From the NCBI GenBank assembly GCA_020851235.1, contig JADZDD010000039.1, positions 1 through 64,000 of the forward strand: a DNA stretch of 64,000 nucleotides, written 5' to 3'. Of this stretch, positions 21,445 to 32,401 are shown piece after piece; position 1 is the first letter of the stretch, and every line of letters begins with the position of its first letter. Origin of the DNA: Burkholderiales bacterium. GTDB lineage: Bacteria > Pseudomonadota > Gammaproteobacteria > Burkholderiales > Casimicrobiaceae. Below the pieces are notes generated by a model. The model searched no databases and was not told the origin of the DNA. It saw only the letters and a list, made by a program, of their open reading frames with translations. The position numbers were made by a program, and so were the translations under genes.

Positions 21445-22716
21445 CTACACCTCGAAGGGGACGGTGAGTTTCTTCGCGACCGCGACGTTCTTCAGCCGCT
21501 CGTAGCGCGGCAGGCCGTCCTTGAACGGTGGCGGATCCTCGCCGGCCATGAGCGGCCCCAGGTAGGCGCGCGCCTTGGCCGTGATGCCGTACCCGTCGCC
21601 GCCGATGAAATCCCGCGGCAGCTTCTTCTCGACATTGGCGACCTTGGCGAGCGGCGCCTCGGTGATCTTCCAGCGATACGGCCGGTCGGACACGCGGGTG
21701 ATCGCCGGCATCACCGCATTACGGCCAGCGAGCGCCATCTCCACCGCGGCCTTGCCGACGGCGTACGCCTGCAGCACGTCGGTCTTCGACGCGAGATGCC
21801 GCGCGGCACGTTGCAGGTAATCGGCGACCGCCCAGTGGTACTTGTAGCCGAGCTGCGCCTTGACGAGCGCCGCGATCTGCGGCCCGATGCCGCCCAGCTG
21901 CGCGTGACCGAAGGCATCGGTCGTTCCAGCCTCGGCCATGAGCTTGCCGTCGGCGCTGCGCAACCCTTCCGAGACGCCGACGCAGCAATAGCCCCACTCC
22001 TTCACCTTGGCATCGACGAGCGCGGTGAACTTCGCCTCGTCGAAGGCCACCTCGGGAAAGAGCAGCACGATGGGAATCGGCGTGTCCGCGCTGTCGGCCA
22101 TGCCGACCGCGGCGGTGATCCAGCCCGCGTGACGACCCATCACCTCGAGCACGAACACCTTGGTCGACGTCTTCGCCATCGACGCGACGTCGAACGCCGC
22201 CTCGCGCATCGAGGTTGCGACGTACTTCGCGACCGACCCGAAGCCCGGACAGTTGTCGGTGACGGCGAGATCGTTGTCGACCGTCTTCGGCACGTGCACC
22301 GCCTGCAGCGGATAGCCCATGGTCGCCGCGATCTGCGAGACCTTGAGGCAGGTGTCGGCGGAGTCGTTGCCGCCGTTGTAGAAGAAGTAGCCGATGTCGT
22401 GCGCGCGAAAGACCTCGAGCAGCCGTTCGTACTGGGCGCGATTCTCGTCGAGTCCCTTCAGCTTGTAGCGGCACGACCCGAACGCGCCCGCCGGCGTGTA
22501 CCGCAACTGGGTGATCGCCCGCGCCGATTCGCGACTGGTGTCGATCAGGTCCTCCGTGAGCGCGCCGATGATGCCGTTGCGCCCGGCGTAGACCTTGCCG
22601 ATGCGCGTCCGGTACCGGCGCGCGGTCTGGATCACCCCCGCGGCACTCGCATTGATGACGGCGGTGACACCGCCGGATTGCGCGTAGAAGGCGTTGCGGG
22701 GCTTGGGCTTGGGCAT
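21445..22716 (-). CDS. pfp: Pyrophosphate-dependent 6-phosphofructokinase
   Basis: The 423-residue protein starts MPKPKPRNAFYAQSGGVTAV. It carries GGNDSADT and HVPKTVDNDL: the Asp in the first and Lys in the second (E. coli positions 104 and 124, both Gly in ATP enzymes) specify PPi as phosphoryl donor. MGRHAGWIT is the fructose-6-P region. The enzyme works reversibly in glycolysis and gluconeogenesis. It follows adk and precedes the PPi-driven proton pump on the same strand. Upstream in-frame codons belong to the adk-side spacer and were left out. Confidence 0.93.
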   Translation of the reverse strand: MPKPKPRNAFYAQSGGVTAVINASAAGVIQTARRYRTRIGKVYAGRNGIIGALTEDLIDTSRESARAITQLRYTPAGAFGSCRYKLKGLDENRAQYERLLEVFRAHDIGYFFYNGGNDSADTCLKVSQIAATMGYPLQAVHVPKTVDNDLAVTDNCPGFGSVAKYVATSMREAAFDVASMAKTSTKVFVLEVMGRHAGWITAAVGMADSADTPIPIVLLFPEVAFDEAKFTALVDAKVKEWGYCCVGVSEGLRSADGKLMAEAGTTDAFGHAQLGGIGPQIAALVKAQLGYKYHWAVADYLQRAARHLASKTDVLQAYAVGKAAVEMALAGRNAVMPAITRVSDRPYRWKITEAPLAKVANVEKKLPRDFIGGDGYGITAKARAYLGPLMAGEDPPPFKDGLPRYERLKNVAVAKKLTVPFEV

Positions 22717-22792
22717 GGCGGGCTCGGTCGAAAGAAGGAGGGGCGATCCTCGTGCGCTGACGTTGTCCCCCGGTGGCCAGCGCGGCCGGCGA

Positions 22793-24347
<1,555 letters not shown>

Positions 24348-24353
24348 GCGGGC

Positions 24354-24536
24354 CTATCCGCCGTACTCGTCGGGGGCAAGGCGCCGGGCTTCCTCCTCGA
24401 GCATCACCGGGATCCCGTCGCGAATCGGATAGGCGAGTCGCGCCGATTTCGACACGAGCTCCTGCCGTTCACGGTCGTACACGAGCGGTCCCTTGGTGAC
24501 CGGACAGACGAGCAACTCGAGGAGCTTGGGATCCAC
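24354..24536 (-). CDS. Trm112-family (YcaR-like) small protein
   Basis: The 60-residue protein [18 protein letters not shown] with [17 protein letters not shown] is the Trm112/UPF0434 family always found between lpxK and kdsB. Only one cysteine of the zinc ribbon remains (CPVTKG), as in many family members. The start is GTG, inside the 3' end of lpxK. Confidence 0.92.
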   Translation of the reverse strand: MDPKLLELLVCPVTKGPLVYDRERQELVSKSARLAYPIRDGIPVMLEEEARRLAPDEYGG

Positions 24537-25554
24537 CGATCTTCTCCAGTACGAGATCGACGAGCGCGGGATCCAGGGTGGCGTGCACGGGAAGGAACCA
24601 GCAGCGGGCGTCGGCGAAGCGGGAACATTTTACCGCGTCCTTCTGCGTCATCAGGATCGCCGTCGCATCGGGGAAGGCGAGATCGCCTGCGGTGAACGCG
24701 TGGTGGTCGGCGAACGCATGCTCGCGCGCCACGATCCCTTGCGCCCGCAGCGACGCGAAGAAGCGCTGCGGATGCGCGATGCCGGCCACGGCATGGATGC
24801 CCGGGCCGACCCACTGCGCAGGATCGGCGGTGCGGGTCGGGTCGACGAGGTTGCGCCACGGCTGGGGAGCGAGCGTCATGAACGTGCTGCGTCCATCGCC
24901 GTCACGCGCGTGCGACGCGTTGCCCGAGACGAGGCGAACGACGGCATCGACCGTATCGAGCCGCGCCGGCGGCTCGCGCAACGGACCCGCCGGCAAGAGG
25001 TGCGCGTTCCCGGCGCCGCGTGCCTGGTCGACGACCGCGATCTCGACGTCGCGAGCGAGACGGTAGTGCTGCAGGCCGTCGTCGCACACGAGCGCATCCA
25101 CCGCGGGATGCGCGGCCAGCAGCGCCCGCCCCGCCGCCGCCCGATCGCGGCCGACGTAGACCGGCAGGCCTGTCGCGGCGAGGATGAGCGGCTCGTCGCC
25201 GACCCGGGCCGGATCGCTGTCGGCGTGCACCGCGCAGGGCCGCCGGGCGTCGCCGCCGTAACCGCGGCTGACGAGACCCACCGTCCGGCCCCGCTCGCGC
25301 AGCGCCAGCGCGAGCGCCGCGGCAAGAGGCGTCTTGCCCGAGCCGCCGACGGTGATGTTGCCGACGACGATCACCGGCACGGGCAGGCGCTCGACGCGCC
25401 GCCAGCCGCGGCGGTACTGCGCACGGCGCAGCGCCGCACCCGCGGTGAACAGCCACGACAGCGGCACCAGCGCGGCAGTCAGGGGTGTGAGCCGCGGCGC
25501 GTACCAATCGGCGACGAGGCGCGCCGCGAAGCCGTGAGCCGGTGCGGTCGACAT
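24469..25554 (-). CDS. lpxK: Tetraacyldisaccharide 4'-kinase
   Basis: LpxK phosphorylates the lipid A precursor at the 4' position, on the inner membrane. An N-terminal hydrophobic anchor ([18 protein letters not shown]) precedes the P-loop [36 protein letters not shown] and [10 protein letters not shown]. The last residues run 68 bp into the Trm112 gene in another frame, a longer overlap than usual. It is preceded by exbD. Confidence 0.94.
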   Translation of the reverse strand: MSTAPAHGFAARLVADWYAPRLTPLTAALVPLSWLFTAGAALRRAQYRRGWRRVERLPVPVIVVGNITVGGSGKTPLAAALALALRERGRTVGLVSRGYGGDARRPCAVHADSDPARVGDEPLILAATGLPVYVGRDRAAAGRALLAAHPAVDALVCDDGLQHYRLARDVEIAVVDQARGAGNAHLLPAGPLREPPARLDTVDAVVRLVSGNASHARDGDGRSTFMTLAPQPWRNLVDPTRTADPAQWVGPGIHAVAGIAHPQRFFASLRAQGIVAREHAFADHHAFTAGDLAFPDATAILMTQKDAVKCSRFADARCWFLPVHATLDPALVDLVLEKIGGSQAPRVARLSGHQGTARVRP

Positions 25555-25613
25555 CGCGAATCGACGCGGTCGGTGCAGCCGGCGCGGGCGCGACCGGGAC
25601 CTCGCCCGCCGCG

Positions 25614-26033
25614 CTACTTCGCCGGCGACTGCGTGGCGAAGGTGATCGACACGAGGCCCGCCTGGCGCGCTGCTTCCATCACGTGGATCACCGACTGATG
25701 CGTCGCATTGGCGTCGGCGTTGATGATGATGACGGGCTCCTTTGCATCCCCTGCGCTGCGCTTCAGCATGTCGGCGAGCGCGCCCACCGTGGTGAAGGTG
25801 AACACGTTGCGGTCGATGACGTAGCGGCCCTGCGCATCGATGCCGACGTTGATCTCCTTCGGTCGCTGCTTCGCCGCATCGGCGTCCGCCTCGGGCAGCG
25901 TGATCTGCAATTCGGCCACGCGCTGATACGTGGTGGTCACCATGAGGAAGATGAGGATGACGAGGAGGACGTCGATCAACGGTACGAAGTTGATCTCCGG
26001 ATCCTCGCGCTGCCGCGAGCTGCGCAGGTTCAT
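25614..26033 (-). CDS. exbD: ExbD/TolR-family energy-transducing protein
   Basis: One N-terminal membrane segment carries the essential Asp (INFVPLIDVLLVILIFLMV), followed by a periplasmic domain ending HQSVIHVMEAARQAGL. It works with ExbB to use the proton gradient for TonB-dependent uptake or Tol function. It lies 13 bp after exbB. No tonB gene is next to it. Confidence 0.92.
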   Translation of the reverse strand: MNLRSSRQREDPEINFVPLIDVLLVILIFLMVTTTYQRVAELQITLPEADADAAKQRPKEINVGIDAQGRYVIDRNVFTFTTVGALADMLKRSAGDAKEPVIIINADANATHQSVIHVMEAARQAGLVSITFATQSPAK

Positions 26034-26046
26034 CGCGCCACTCCGT

Positions 26047-26652
26047 TCAGGTCCGCTCGCCGTGCGCGAGATCGACGAGCTTGATCGCCTGCTGTTCCAT
26101 CTCGACGACGAACGCGTCGACCTTGGCGCGGAAGTGGCGGTAGAAGATGAGCGCCGGCACCGCCACGATGATGCCCATCGCCGTGTTGTACAGCGCGATG
26201 GAAATGCCGTGCGCGAGCTGGATCGGATTGGATCCGGACGACGTCTGCGAGCCGAAGATCTCGATCATCCCGATCACCGTGCCGAGAAGACCGAGGAGCG
26301 GCGCCATCGCCGCGATCGTGCCGAGCGTCGTGAGGAAGCGATCGAGGTCGTGCGTGACCACGCGCCCCACCTCCTCGATGGCCTCCTTCATCACCGGGCG
26401 CGGCGCCTTTGCATTGGCAAGCCCCGCCGCGAGGATGCGGCCGAGCGGGCCCTGCGCGGCGGTCTTGGCGAGGAGCTCCGGCGTCGCCCCGGTACTGCGG
26501 TAGTCGGCCAGCACGCGATCGACCATGCCGGGAGGCGCGACCGCCCCCGTACGCAACGACCACAGCCGTTCGATGATCAATGCCACAGCAATGACGGACG
26601 CCACGATCAGCGGCCAGATCGGCCAACCCGCAGCCTCGATTAAGGACCACAC
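26047..26652 (-). CDS. exbB: ExbB/TolQ-family proton channel subunit
   Basis: The 201-residue protein has a GTG start (VWSLIEAAGWPIWPLI) preceded by GGGAG. Three membrane segments are present, and the conserved block LGTIAAMAPLLGLLGTVIGM with YNTAMGIIVAVPALIFYRHF is the MotA/TolQ/ExbB core. It pairs with the following exbD. Confidence 0.92.
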   Translation of the reverse strand: MWSLIEAAGWPIWPLIVASVIAVALIIERLWSLRTGAVAPPGMVDRVLADYRSTGATPELLAKTAAQGPLGRILAAGLANAKAPRPVMKEAIEEVGRVVTHDLDRFLTTLGTIAAMAPLLGLLGTVIGMIEIFGSQTSSGSNPIQLAHGISIALYNTAMGIIVAVPALIFYRHFRAKVDAFVVEMEQQAIKLVDLAHGERT

Positions 26653-26735
26653 GTTGTAGGACTCCCGAGTCGGAAACGGATGAAATGTAGCGTGTAAGCG
26701 TTGGCGGTCGCAACCGGATGTCGCGCTGCGTCGAC

Positions 26736-27539
26736 CTACTCGGCAAGCGCCGCCGTCACCGCGGCACCGGCGAGGACGATGAGCCAGAACACGTACACCC
26801 AGAGCATGAAGATCGGGACGGCGGCAAGCGCGCCGTACAGGACCTCGTAGCTCGGTGAGTGGGCGACATAGTAGGCGAAGCCGACCCGCGTGATCTCGAA
26901 GGCGACGGCAGCGACGAGTCCGCCGATGAAGCCGTGCAGCCAACGCACCTTGCGCGCGGGAGCGAGCACGTAGAGCAGCGTGAAGCCCAGCACCGAGATG
27001 AGGTAGGCCGCGATCTGGACGACGGTCGAGACGTCGGCGTCGTCGATGGCAGCCGCGGAGATCGACGTGGTGATGACCCAGCGGATCACCACGATGCCGG
27101 CGCCGACCAGCACCGGGCCGGCGGTGATGCCGATGAGGTACATGAGCGCGCGGCGCACGAGCGGACGCTTCTTCGCGATGCGCCAGATCGCATTGATCTC
27201 GGCCTCGACGAGATCGACGACGAGGATCGCGGTGATCATCACGAAGACGATGCCGATGCCCTTCATGCTCGCCGCTTCCGCCGCCATGCCGACGATGTAC
27301 GTGCGCACGAGCGTGGATGCCGTCTCCGGCAGCGTGTAGCGCAGGAGGTAGTTCTCGAGCGTGCCGAGGAACTCCTGGAACAGCGGGAACTGCGCGACGA
27401 ACGCGAAGGCCACGGTGAGCATCGGCACGAGGCCCAGGAGCGAGGTGAAGGCGAGGCTGCCGGCGGCACGCGTCCAGCCCACGCCGTCGAGACGACGGAT
27501 CACCCGGGAGACGAGCGTGAAGGGACCGACGAAGGCCAC
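26736..27539 (-). CDS. YihY/BrkB-family inner-membrane protein
   Basis: Six membrane segments and the motifs AGSLAFTSLLGLVPMLTV and YVFWLIVLAGAAVTA identify the YihY/virulence factor BrkB (former RNase BN) family. Function is unknown; the RNase annotation is obsolete. The 267 residues lack the long C-terminal domain of the larger members. It is 83 bp upstream of exbB and divergent from msrA. Confidence 0.9.
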   Translation of the reverse strand: MAFVGPFTLVSRVIRRLDGVGWTRAAGSLAFTSLLGLVPMLTVAFAFVAQFPLFQEFLGTLENYLLRYTLPETASTLVRTYIVGMAAEAASMKGIGIVFVMITAILVVDLVEAEINAIWRIAKKRPLVRRALMYLIGITAGPVLVGAGIVVIRWVITTSISAAAIDDADVSTVVQIAAYLISVLGFTLLYVLAPARKVRWLHGFIGGLVAAVAFEITRVGFAYYVAHSPSYEVLYGALAAVPIFMLWVYVFWLIVLAGAAVTAALAE

Positions 27540-27694
27540 GTGGCGCGAAAGGCTGAACGAAGACGGGGCGCGGAGGTCGATGCATCGGGTGCGCCGCCGC
27601 GCGCCATTATCGCAGACGGCCCCGCGCCTCGGGGTAAGCTAGACGCGCGCACCCTGCGCCGCCCATGTCGCGCGCCCAACGACGAGGAACCGCC

Positions 27695-28258
27695 ATGCCA
27701 TCCACTGCACTGCCCGCCACCGCGACCGCCGTCCTGGGCGGCGGCTGCTTCTGGTGCCTCGACGCCGTCTACCGCCGCCTGCGCGGTGTCATCGCCGTCG
27801 AAGCGGGCTACGCCGGCGGCAGCGTGGCCAACCCGACCTACGAGGCGGTGTGCAGCGGTCGCACCGGTCACGCCGAGGTGGTGCGCATCACGTTCGATCC
27901 GCAGGAAGTGTCGTTTCGCGACCTCCTGCACGTCTTCTTCACGATCCACGACCCGACCACGCGCGACCGTCAGGGCAACGACGTGGGCCCGCAGTACCGT
28001 TCGGTGATCTTCGCGCAGACCGCCGAGCAGCGTGCGATCGCCGCGGAGGTGATCGCCGGGATCGAGCGCGCGAAGCTCCATGGCGACCCGCCGATCGTGA
28101 CCGAGGTGGCTCCCGCGGCGCCGTTCTATCCGGCCGAAGCGCATCACCAGGATTACTTCGCGCACAACGGCAACCAGCCGTACTGCGCGTACGTCGTGGC
28201 GCCGAAGGTCGCCAAGTTCCGGCAGAAGTTCGCCGACCGGATGAAGGCGCCCGCGTAG
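27695..28258 (+). CDS. msrA: Peptide-methionine (S)-S-oxide reductase
   Basis: The catalytic motif GGGCFWCLDAVY (Cys18) and GYAGG, HAEVV, DPTT, DVGPQYRS and AEAHHQDYF define MsrA, which repairs methionine-S-sulfoxide with thioredoxin. The ATG at 27695 follows CGAGGAAC. The 187-residue length fits. Confidence 0.94.
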   Translation: MPSTALPATATAVLGGGCFWCLDAVYRRLRGVIAVEAGYAGGSVANPTYEAVCSGRTGHAEVVRITFDPQEVSFRDLLHVFFTIHDPTTRDRQGNDVGPQYRSVIFAQTAEQRAIAAEVIAGIERAKLHGDPPIVTEVAPAAPFYPAEAHHQDYFAHNGNQPYCAYVVAPKVAKFRQKFADRMKAPA

Positions 28259-28263
28259 ACGGA

Positions 28264-29445
28264 TCAGCCGCGCGGCGGCTTCGAGAAGATGCCGCTGCCG
28301 GCGAGCAAGAGCCCCACCGACCAGAAGACCGGCGCGAGGCCGACGGTCGCCCCCAGCGTGCCGAAGGTGAGCGGCACGCCCACGGCCATCGTCTGCACGA
28401 GCGACATCCGCACGCCGGCAGCCTCCCCCATGCGCCCGGGTGGGGCGTGCGTGTGCAGCAGCGACATCACCATCGGTTGCGAGGTCCCAAGGCCCAACCC
28501 CAGGCAGAAGCACAGCGCCATCAGCGTCGCCGACGAGTGCGAGAACGGAAACAGCAGGTACACGCTGCCGGAGACGAGCAAGGCGGCCGTGAGCACCTGG
28601 TGCTCGCTCATGCGGCGAATGATCCATGGCATGCCGAGCCGCACGACGAAGGTCGCGGCACCGAAGCAGGCGAGGATGACGCCGATCTCGGAGGCGGAAA
28701 GCCCGATGCTGTCGCCGTACACCGGGACGACGATGGTGTTGAGGTCCCAGGCCATGGCGAGCAGCACGTTCACGAGGAACACGCGGCGGAGCTTCTTGTG
28801 CGTGAGGAGCTCGATCGCGCCGCCCGAGCGCACTTCGCGCGCGACCGGCCGCGGTGCCGGCAAGCGCGGCCGGCCACGGGCGAGGACGACCGCCGGCAGC
28901 AGCGGCAGCAGGGCGAAGAGCGCGAACGTGGCGACGAAACCGGCGTGATCGATCGCGAAGCCGGCCACGAGCGGGCCCAAGAGACCCGAGATCGCGTAAC
29001 CCAGCGCGAGCGTGCTGAAGTTGTGCGCCCGCGCCGCCGGCGGACCGAGCTCGCCGGTGATGTTCTGCGCCGGGACCTGGAAGAGCATGAAGCCCACACC
29101 CATGATCGCGGCGCTCACGAAGAGCCCAGGAAGGTCGCGGAAGACGAGCGGCAGCGTGGCGCCCACCGCGAGCACGATCGAGCCGACGATCATCGGCTGG
29201 CGCACGCCGATGCGGTCGGACAGGCGCCCCGCCGCGACGGCAAACAGCGCCGGCAGCAAGGCGAAGAGCGCGAGCAGCATGCCGACGAGCGCGGTCGACG
29301 CGCCCTGCCGCAGGGCGTCGAGCGTGACCGTCACCCGCGTGCCGGCGAGGACGACGTGATTGACGATCCCGAGAACGACGATGGCAGCGAGCGCGGGATT
29401 GCGGGCTGTGAGCCGTCTCACGGCGCGAGCCTTGCGATCTGCCAA
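28264..29445 (-). CDS. MFS transporter
   Basis: About twelve membrane segments with the loop motif [17 protein letters not shown] between segments 2 and 3 and a weaker [13 protein letters not shown] counterpart in the second half. It starts within the last bases of pdxH (28-bp overlap), so the two are probably co-transcribed. The substrate is not predictable; the overall pattern resembles drug-efflux type MFS proteins. Confidence 0.85.
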   Translation of the reverse strand: MADRKARAVRRLTARNPALAAIVVLGIVNHVVLAGTRVTVTLDALRQGASTALVGMLLALFALLPALFAVAAGRLSDRIGVRQPMIVGSIVLAVGATLPLVFRDLPGLFVSAAIMGVGFMLFQVPAQNITGELGPPAARAHNFSTLALGYAISGLLGPLVAGFAIDHAGFVATFALFALLPLLPAVVLARGRPRLPAPRPVAREVRSGGAIELLTHKKLRRVFLVNVLLAMAWDLNTIVVPVYGDSIGLSASEIGVILACFGAATFVVRLGMPWIIRRMSEHQVLTAALLVSGSVYLLFPFSHSSATLMALCFCLGLGLGTSQPMVMSLLHTHAPPGRMGEAAGVRMSLVQTMAVGVPLTFGTLGATVGLAPVFWSVGLLLAGSGIFSKPPRG

Positions 29446-30065
29446 TCAGCGCCGCGCCGCGTGTAGGCGACGCGGTCGTGCAGGCGCGAGGCGCGTCCCT
29501 GCCAGAACTCGACGTGCGAGGGCACGACGCGATAACCACCCCAGTGCGGCGGGCGCGGGATCGCATCATCCGGAAAGCGGCGCTCGGCTTCGGCGAAGCG
29601 CGCCTCGAGCGCAGCCCGGTCGGGCAACGTCGCGCTTTGCGGCGAAGCCCAGGCGCCAAGCCGCGACAGGCGCGGGCGCACCGCCCAGTACGCGTCGGCG
29701 GCCGCGGCGGGCATCGTCTCGACGGCGCCCTCGATGCGAACCTGCCGCTCGAGTTCTGGCCAGAAGAAAAGAAGCGCCGCCTGCGCGTGCGCGGCGAGCG
29801 CGCGCCCCTTGCGGCTGTCGTGGTTCGTGTAGAACACGAAGCCGGCGCGATCCGCCTCCTTGAGCAGGACCATGCGTGCCGACGGACTCCCGTCGGCGTC
29901 GACCGTCGCAAGCGTCATCGCATTGGGCTCGGGCAGCCTGGCTGCCTGCGCGTCCGCGAACCAGCGCGCGAACTGGTCGTACGGATCACGCTCGACGTCG
30001 TGCTCGTCGAGGGCGGCGCGTCCGTAATCGACACGCAGGTCGGAAAGCGAGGATGGTATGCTCAT
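29418..30065 (-). CDS. pdxH: Pyridoxine/pyridoxamine 5'-phosphate oxidase
   Basis: This FMN enzyme makes pyridoxal 5'-phosphate. Seen are [46 protein letters not shown] and the C-terminal [19 protein letters not shown] followed by LHDRVAYTR. Length 215 residues is standard. The start abuts the divergent gltS region. Confidence 0.95.
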   Translation of the reverse strand: MSIPSSLSDLRVDYGRAALDEHDVERDPYDQFARWFADAQAARLPEPNAMTLATVDADGSPSARMVLLKEADRAGFVFYTNHDSRKGRALAAHAQAALLFFWPELERQVRIEGAVETMPAAAADAYWAVRPRLSRLGAWASPQSATLPDRAALEARFAEAERRFPDDAIPRPPHWGGYRVVPSHVEFWQGRASRLHDRVAYTRRGADWQIARLAP

Positions 30066-30153
30066 GCGGCTAACGCAGGCGCCATTCTACGCGCTCGGCG
30101 CGGCGTCGGGTCGCGCGTCGATCCGTTCGGATGCATCCACGCACGCCCTCCGC

Positions 30154-31359
30154 ATGCACGTCGACGGCCGCCACACACTGATCCTCGCGATCATCGTCCT
30201 CTTCCTCGGCCGTTACCTCACCCGGCGCTTTGCGCTGCTCACCCGCTTCAGCATCCCCGAGCCCGTCACCGGCGGACTCATCGCCTCGCTCGTGCTCACC
30301 GCCGCGATCGCCGGCAGCGGCGTGGCGATCACGTTCGACCTCGGCAATCGCGACGTCCTGTTGATCGCGTTCTTCACCACGATCGGCCTGTCCGCGCGCG
30401 CACCGCTGCTCGTCGCCGGCGGCATGGCCGTCGTCGTGCTGACGCTCATCGCGGCCGTCAACATCGCGTTGCAAAACGCGATCGGCGTGGGTCTCATGCG
30501 TGCGATGGGCGAGCCTCCCGCGTTTGGGCTGCTCGCCGGGTCGGCGGGACTCCTCGGCGGACATGGCACGGTGGCCGCGTGGGCACCGGTGCTGACGCAG
30601 CGCTTCGGCCTCACCGGCGCCGCCGAGATCGGCGCTGCCACGGCGACGATCGGCCTCATCGTGGGCGGCGTGCTCGGCGGTCCGCTCGGCGAGAAGCTCA
30701 TCGTCCGCCACGGCCTGTCCGGCCAGCGGGCGCAAGCGCTCGCCGTCGGATTGCCGCGCGCCAGGGAGGGCAGCGAGAAGCTCGACGCCAATGCGGTGCT
30801 CGCTTCGCTCCTCGTCATCGCCGTGGCGATGGCGCTTGCCGACGTCGCCAACGACCACCTCGCCCGGGCCGGCGTGGTGCTGCCGGATTTCGTGGCATCG
30901 CTCGTCGTCGGCATCGTGCTGTCGAACTCGATTCCCTACCTTTGGCCGCGCCTGCCGTGGCCGGCGGGCTCGGCCGCGATGGGGCTCATCGCCGAGGTCG
31001 CCCTGGGCCTCTTCCTCGCCATGTCGCTCATGACGATGAATCTCGCGACCCTGCGCGGCAGCGCGTTGCCGCTTCTCGTGGTGCTCGTGGTGCAGGCGCT
31101 GGTGACGTGGTGGCTGCTGTCGCACGTCGTCTTTCGCCTCCTCGGCGGCACCTACGACGCCGCCGTCACCACGGGCGGATACTTCGGTCTGACGATGGGC
31201 GCCACGCCAACGGCGATCGCGATCATGACGGCGATCGTCAAGACGCACGGCGCCTCGCCGCGGGCGTTCCTCGTCGTGCCGCTCGTCGGCGGTTTCTTCG
31301 TCGACATCATCAATGCGCTCGTGCTGCAGGCGTACGCCCAGTGGCTGGCATCGTCCTGA
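30154..31359 (+). CDS. gltS: Sodium/glutamate symporter
   Basis: The 401-residue protein has about ten to twelve membrane segments with two inverted halves containing GLLAGSAGLLGGHGTVAAW and GGYFGLTMGATPTAIA, the glycine-rich re-entrant loops of GltS. It imports glutamate with sodium. The ATG at 30154 (MHVDGRHTLILAIIVLF) was preferred because it gives the family length and a membrane segment at the start; the frame is open upstream over the pdxH start. Confidence 0.9.
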   Translation: MHVDGRHTLILAIIVLFLGRYLTRRFALLTRFSIPEPVTGGLIASLVLTAAIAGSGVAITFDLGNRDVLLIAFFTTIGLSARAPLLVAGGMAVVVLTLIAAVNIALQNAIGVGLMRAMGEPPAFGLLAGSAGLLGGHGTVAAWAPVLTQRFGLTGAAEIGAATATIGLIVGGVLGGPLGEKLIVRHGLSGQRAQALAVGLPRAREGSEKLDANAVLASLLVIAVAMALADVANDHLARAGVVLPDFVASLVVGIVLSNSIPYLWPRLPWPAGSAAMGLIAEVALGLFLAMSLMTMNLATLRGSALPLLVVLVVQALVTWWLLSHVVFRLLGGTYDAAVTTGGYFGLTMGATPTAIAIMTAIVKTHGASPRAFLVVPLVGGFFVDIINALVLQAYAQWLASS

Positions 31360-31434
31360 GCCCGCGCGACGGCGCCGTCGAACGTTCGCGCAACACCCCG
31401 GCGCCATTGCGCGTTTCCCCAGTGCAAAACGCAC

Positions 31435-31461
31435 TTGCCCAGAGGGAAAATGCGGTATAGT
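31435..31461 (+). promoter_or_regulatory. Probable promoter of the SWIB/H1-like gene
   Basis: TATAGT (31456-31461) is a good -10; TTGCCC (15 bp away) or ACTTGC (17 bp) upstream could serve as -35. About 95 nt of leader follows before the start codon. Confidence 0.4.
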
Positions 31462-31555
31462 CGGCCGCGATGAAGCGGGGCCCTTGACAGGATGGCGCTG
31501 CTTCAGGCCGAACGGCTCCAACGCCCGCTCGCATCCACAGACAGGAAGGAGAACC

Positions 31556-31975
31556 ATGGCTACTGCCAAGAAAGCTGCGAAGAAGACCGCTGCCAAGAAG
31601 CCTGCCGCCAAGAAAGCGGCGGCGAAAAAAACCGCTGCCAAGAAGCCTGCCGCCAAGAAAGCCGCCAAGGCGGTGAAGAAGCCCGCCGCCAAGAAGGCCG
31701 CGGCAAAGAAGCCCGCCGCCAAGCGCAAGCCGAATGCCGCCTTCATGAAGGCGATGACGCCGTCCGCGGTGCTTGCCGCGGTCGTCGGTGCGACGCCGAT
31801 GCCGCGCACCGAAGTCACCAAGAAGATCTGGGACTACATCAAAAAGAACAAGCTGCAGGACGCGATCAACAAGCGCCTCATCAACGCCGACGAGAAGCTC
31901 CGCGCGGTCTTCGGTGGCAAGGGGAAGGTTTCGATGTTCGAGATGACCAAGCTCGTCTCGAATCATCTCAAGTAA
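31556..31975 (+). CDS. SWIB-domain protein with histone H1-like Lys/Ala tail
   Basis: The first about 60 residues are tandem KKAAAKK/KKPAAKK repeats, like eukaryotic and bacterial H1-type DNA-condensing tails. Residues about 62-139 are a SWIB/MDM2 domain (NAAFMKAMTPSAVLAAVVG, KKIWDYIKKNKLQD, LRAVFGGKGKVSMFEM). Such fusions are known in Chlamydia and betaproteobacteria and are thought to be nucleoid-associated. GAAGGAGAACC precedes the ATG. A strong terminator follows, so it is a single-gene unit. Confidence 0.93.
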   Translation: MATAKKAAKKTAAKKPAAKKAAAKKTAAKKPAAKKAAKAVKKPAAKKAAAKKPAAKRKPNAAFMKAMTPSAVLAAVVGATPMPRTEVTKKIWDYIKKNKLQDAINKRLINADEKLRAVFGGKGKVSMFEMTKLVSNHLK

Positions 31976-31997
31976 GACGCTGCCGCCCGACAGGGCG

Positions 31998-32031
31998 AAC
32001 GGCCGGTGCGCGCAAGCGCCCGGCCGTTTTC
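31998..32031 (+). terminator. Intrinsic terminator of the SWIB gene
   Basis: AACGGCCGG-T-GCGC-GCAA-GCGC-CCGGCCGTT forms a 13-bp stem with one bulge and a GCAA tetraloop, followed by TTC TTT. Confidence 0.9.
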
Positions 32032-32108
32032 TTTGGGCAGCCCGGGTCGTGCCGCGCCACCGCTCCAACGTGCGGCGCGATGTCCCCGTGCGCCGCGCCG
32101 GCGCGCCG

Positions 32109-32333
32109 TCACGGGCCGCGCTTCGGCCAATCGTCCTCGTCTTCGAGGATCCGGATCACGCGGGTGCGCTTGCCGCCCCCGTATCGCTCCATCTGCACGA
32201 GCAGCGGGAAGCGCTCGGCGAGCGCCGCGCGCGCCGCGCTCTCGTCGGAGAACACCACCAGCGCACCGTCGTCATCGAAGACGTCGTGCCAGAGGCCACG
32301 CTCGTCCTCGTATTCGATCTTGAACATCGGCAT
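32109..32333 (-). CDS. Small acidic hypothetical protein (74 aa)
   Basis: The product starts MPMFKIEYEDERGLWHDVF and ends in an acidic LEDEDDWPKRGP. It is soluble, with a strand-helix-strand feel and no membrane segment. I do not recognise a family. It is on the same strand as htpX, 70 bp after it. Codon use is like its neighbours, supporting a real gene. Confidence 0.6.
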   Translation of the reverse strand: MPMFKIEYEDERGLWHDVFDDDGALVVFSDESAARAALAERFPLLVQMERYGGGKRTRVIRILEDEDDWPKRGP

Positions 32334-32401
32334 GGGCTACTGCGCTTCTGGCCGGGCCGCACGCGACGGTGCGCCGACCACCGCGGGTCGTCGGCGCCGG
32401 G

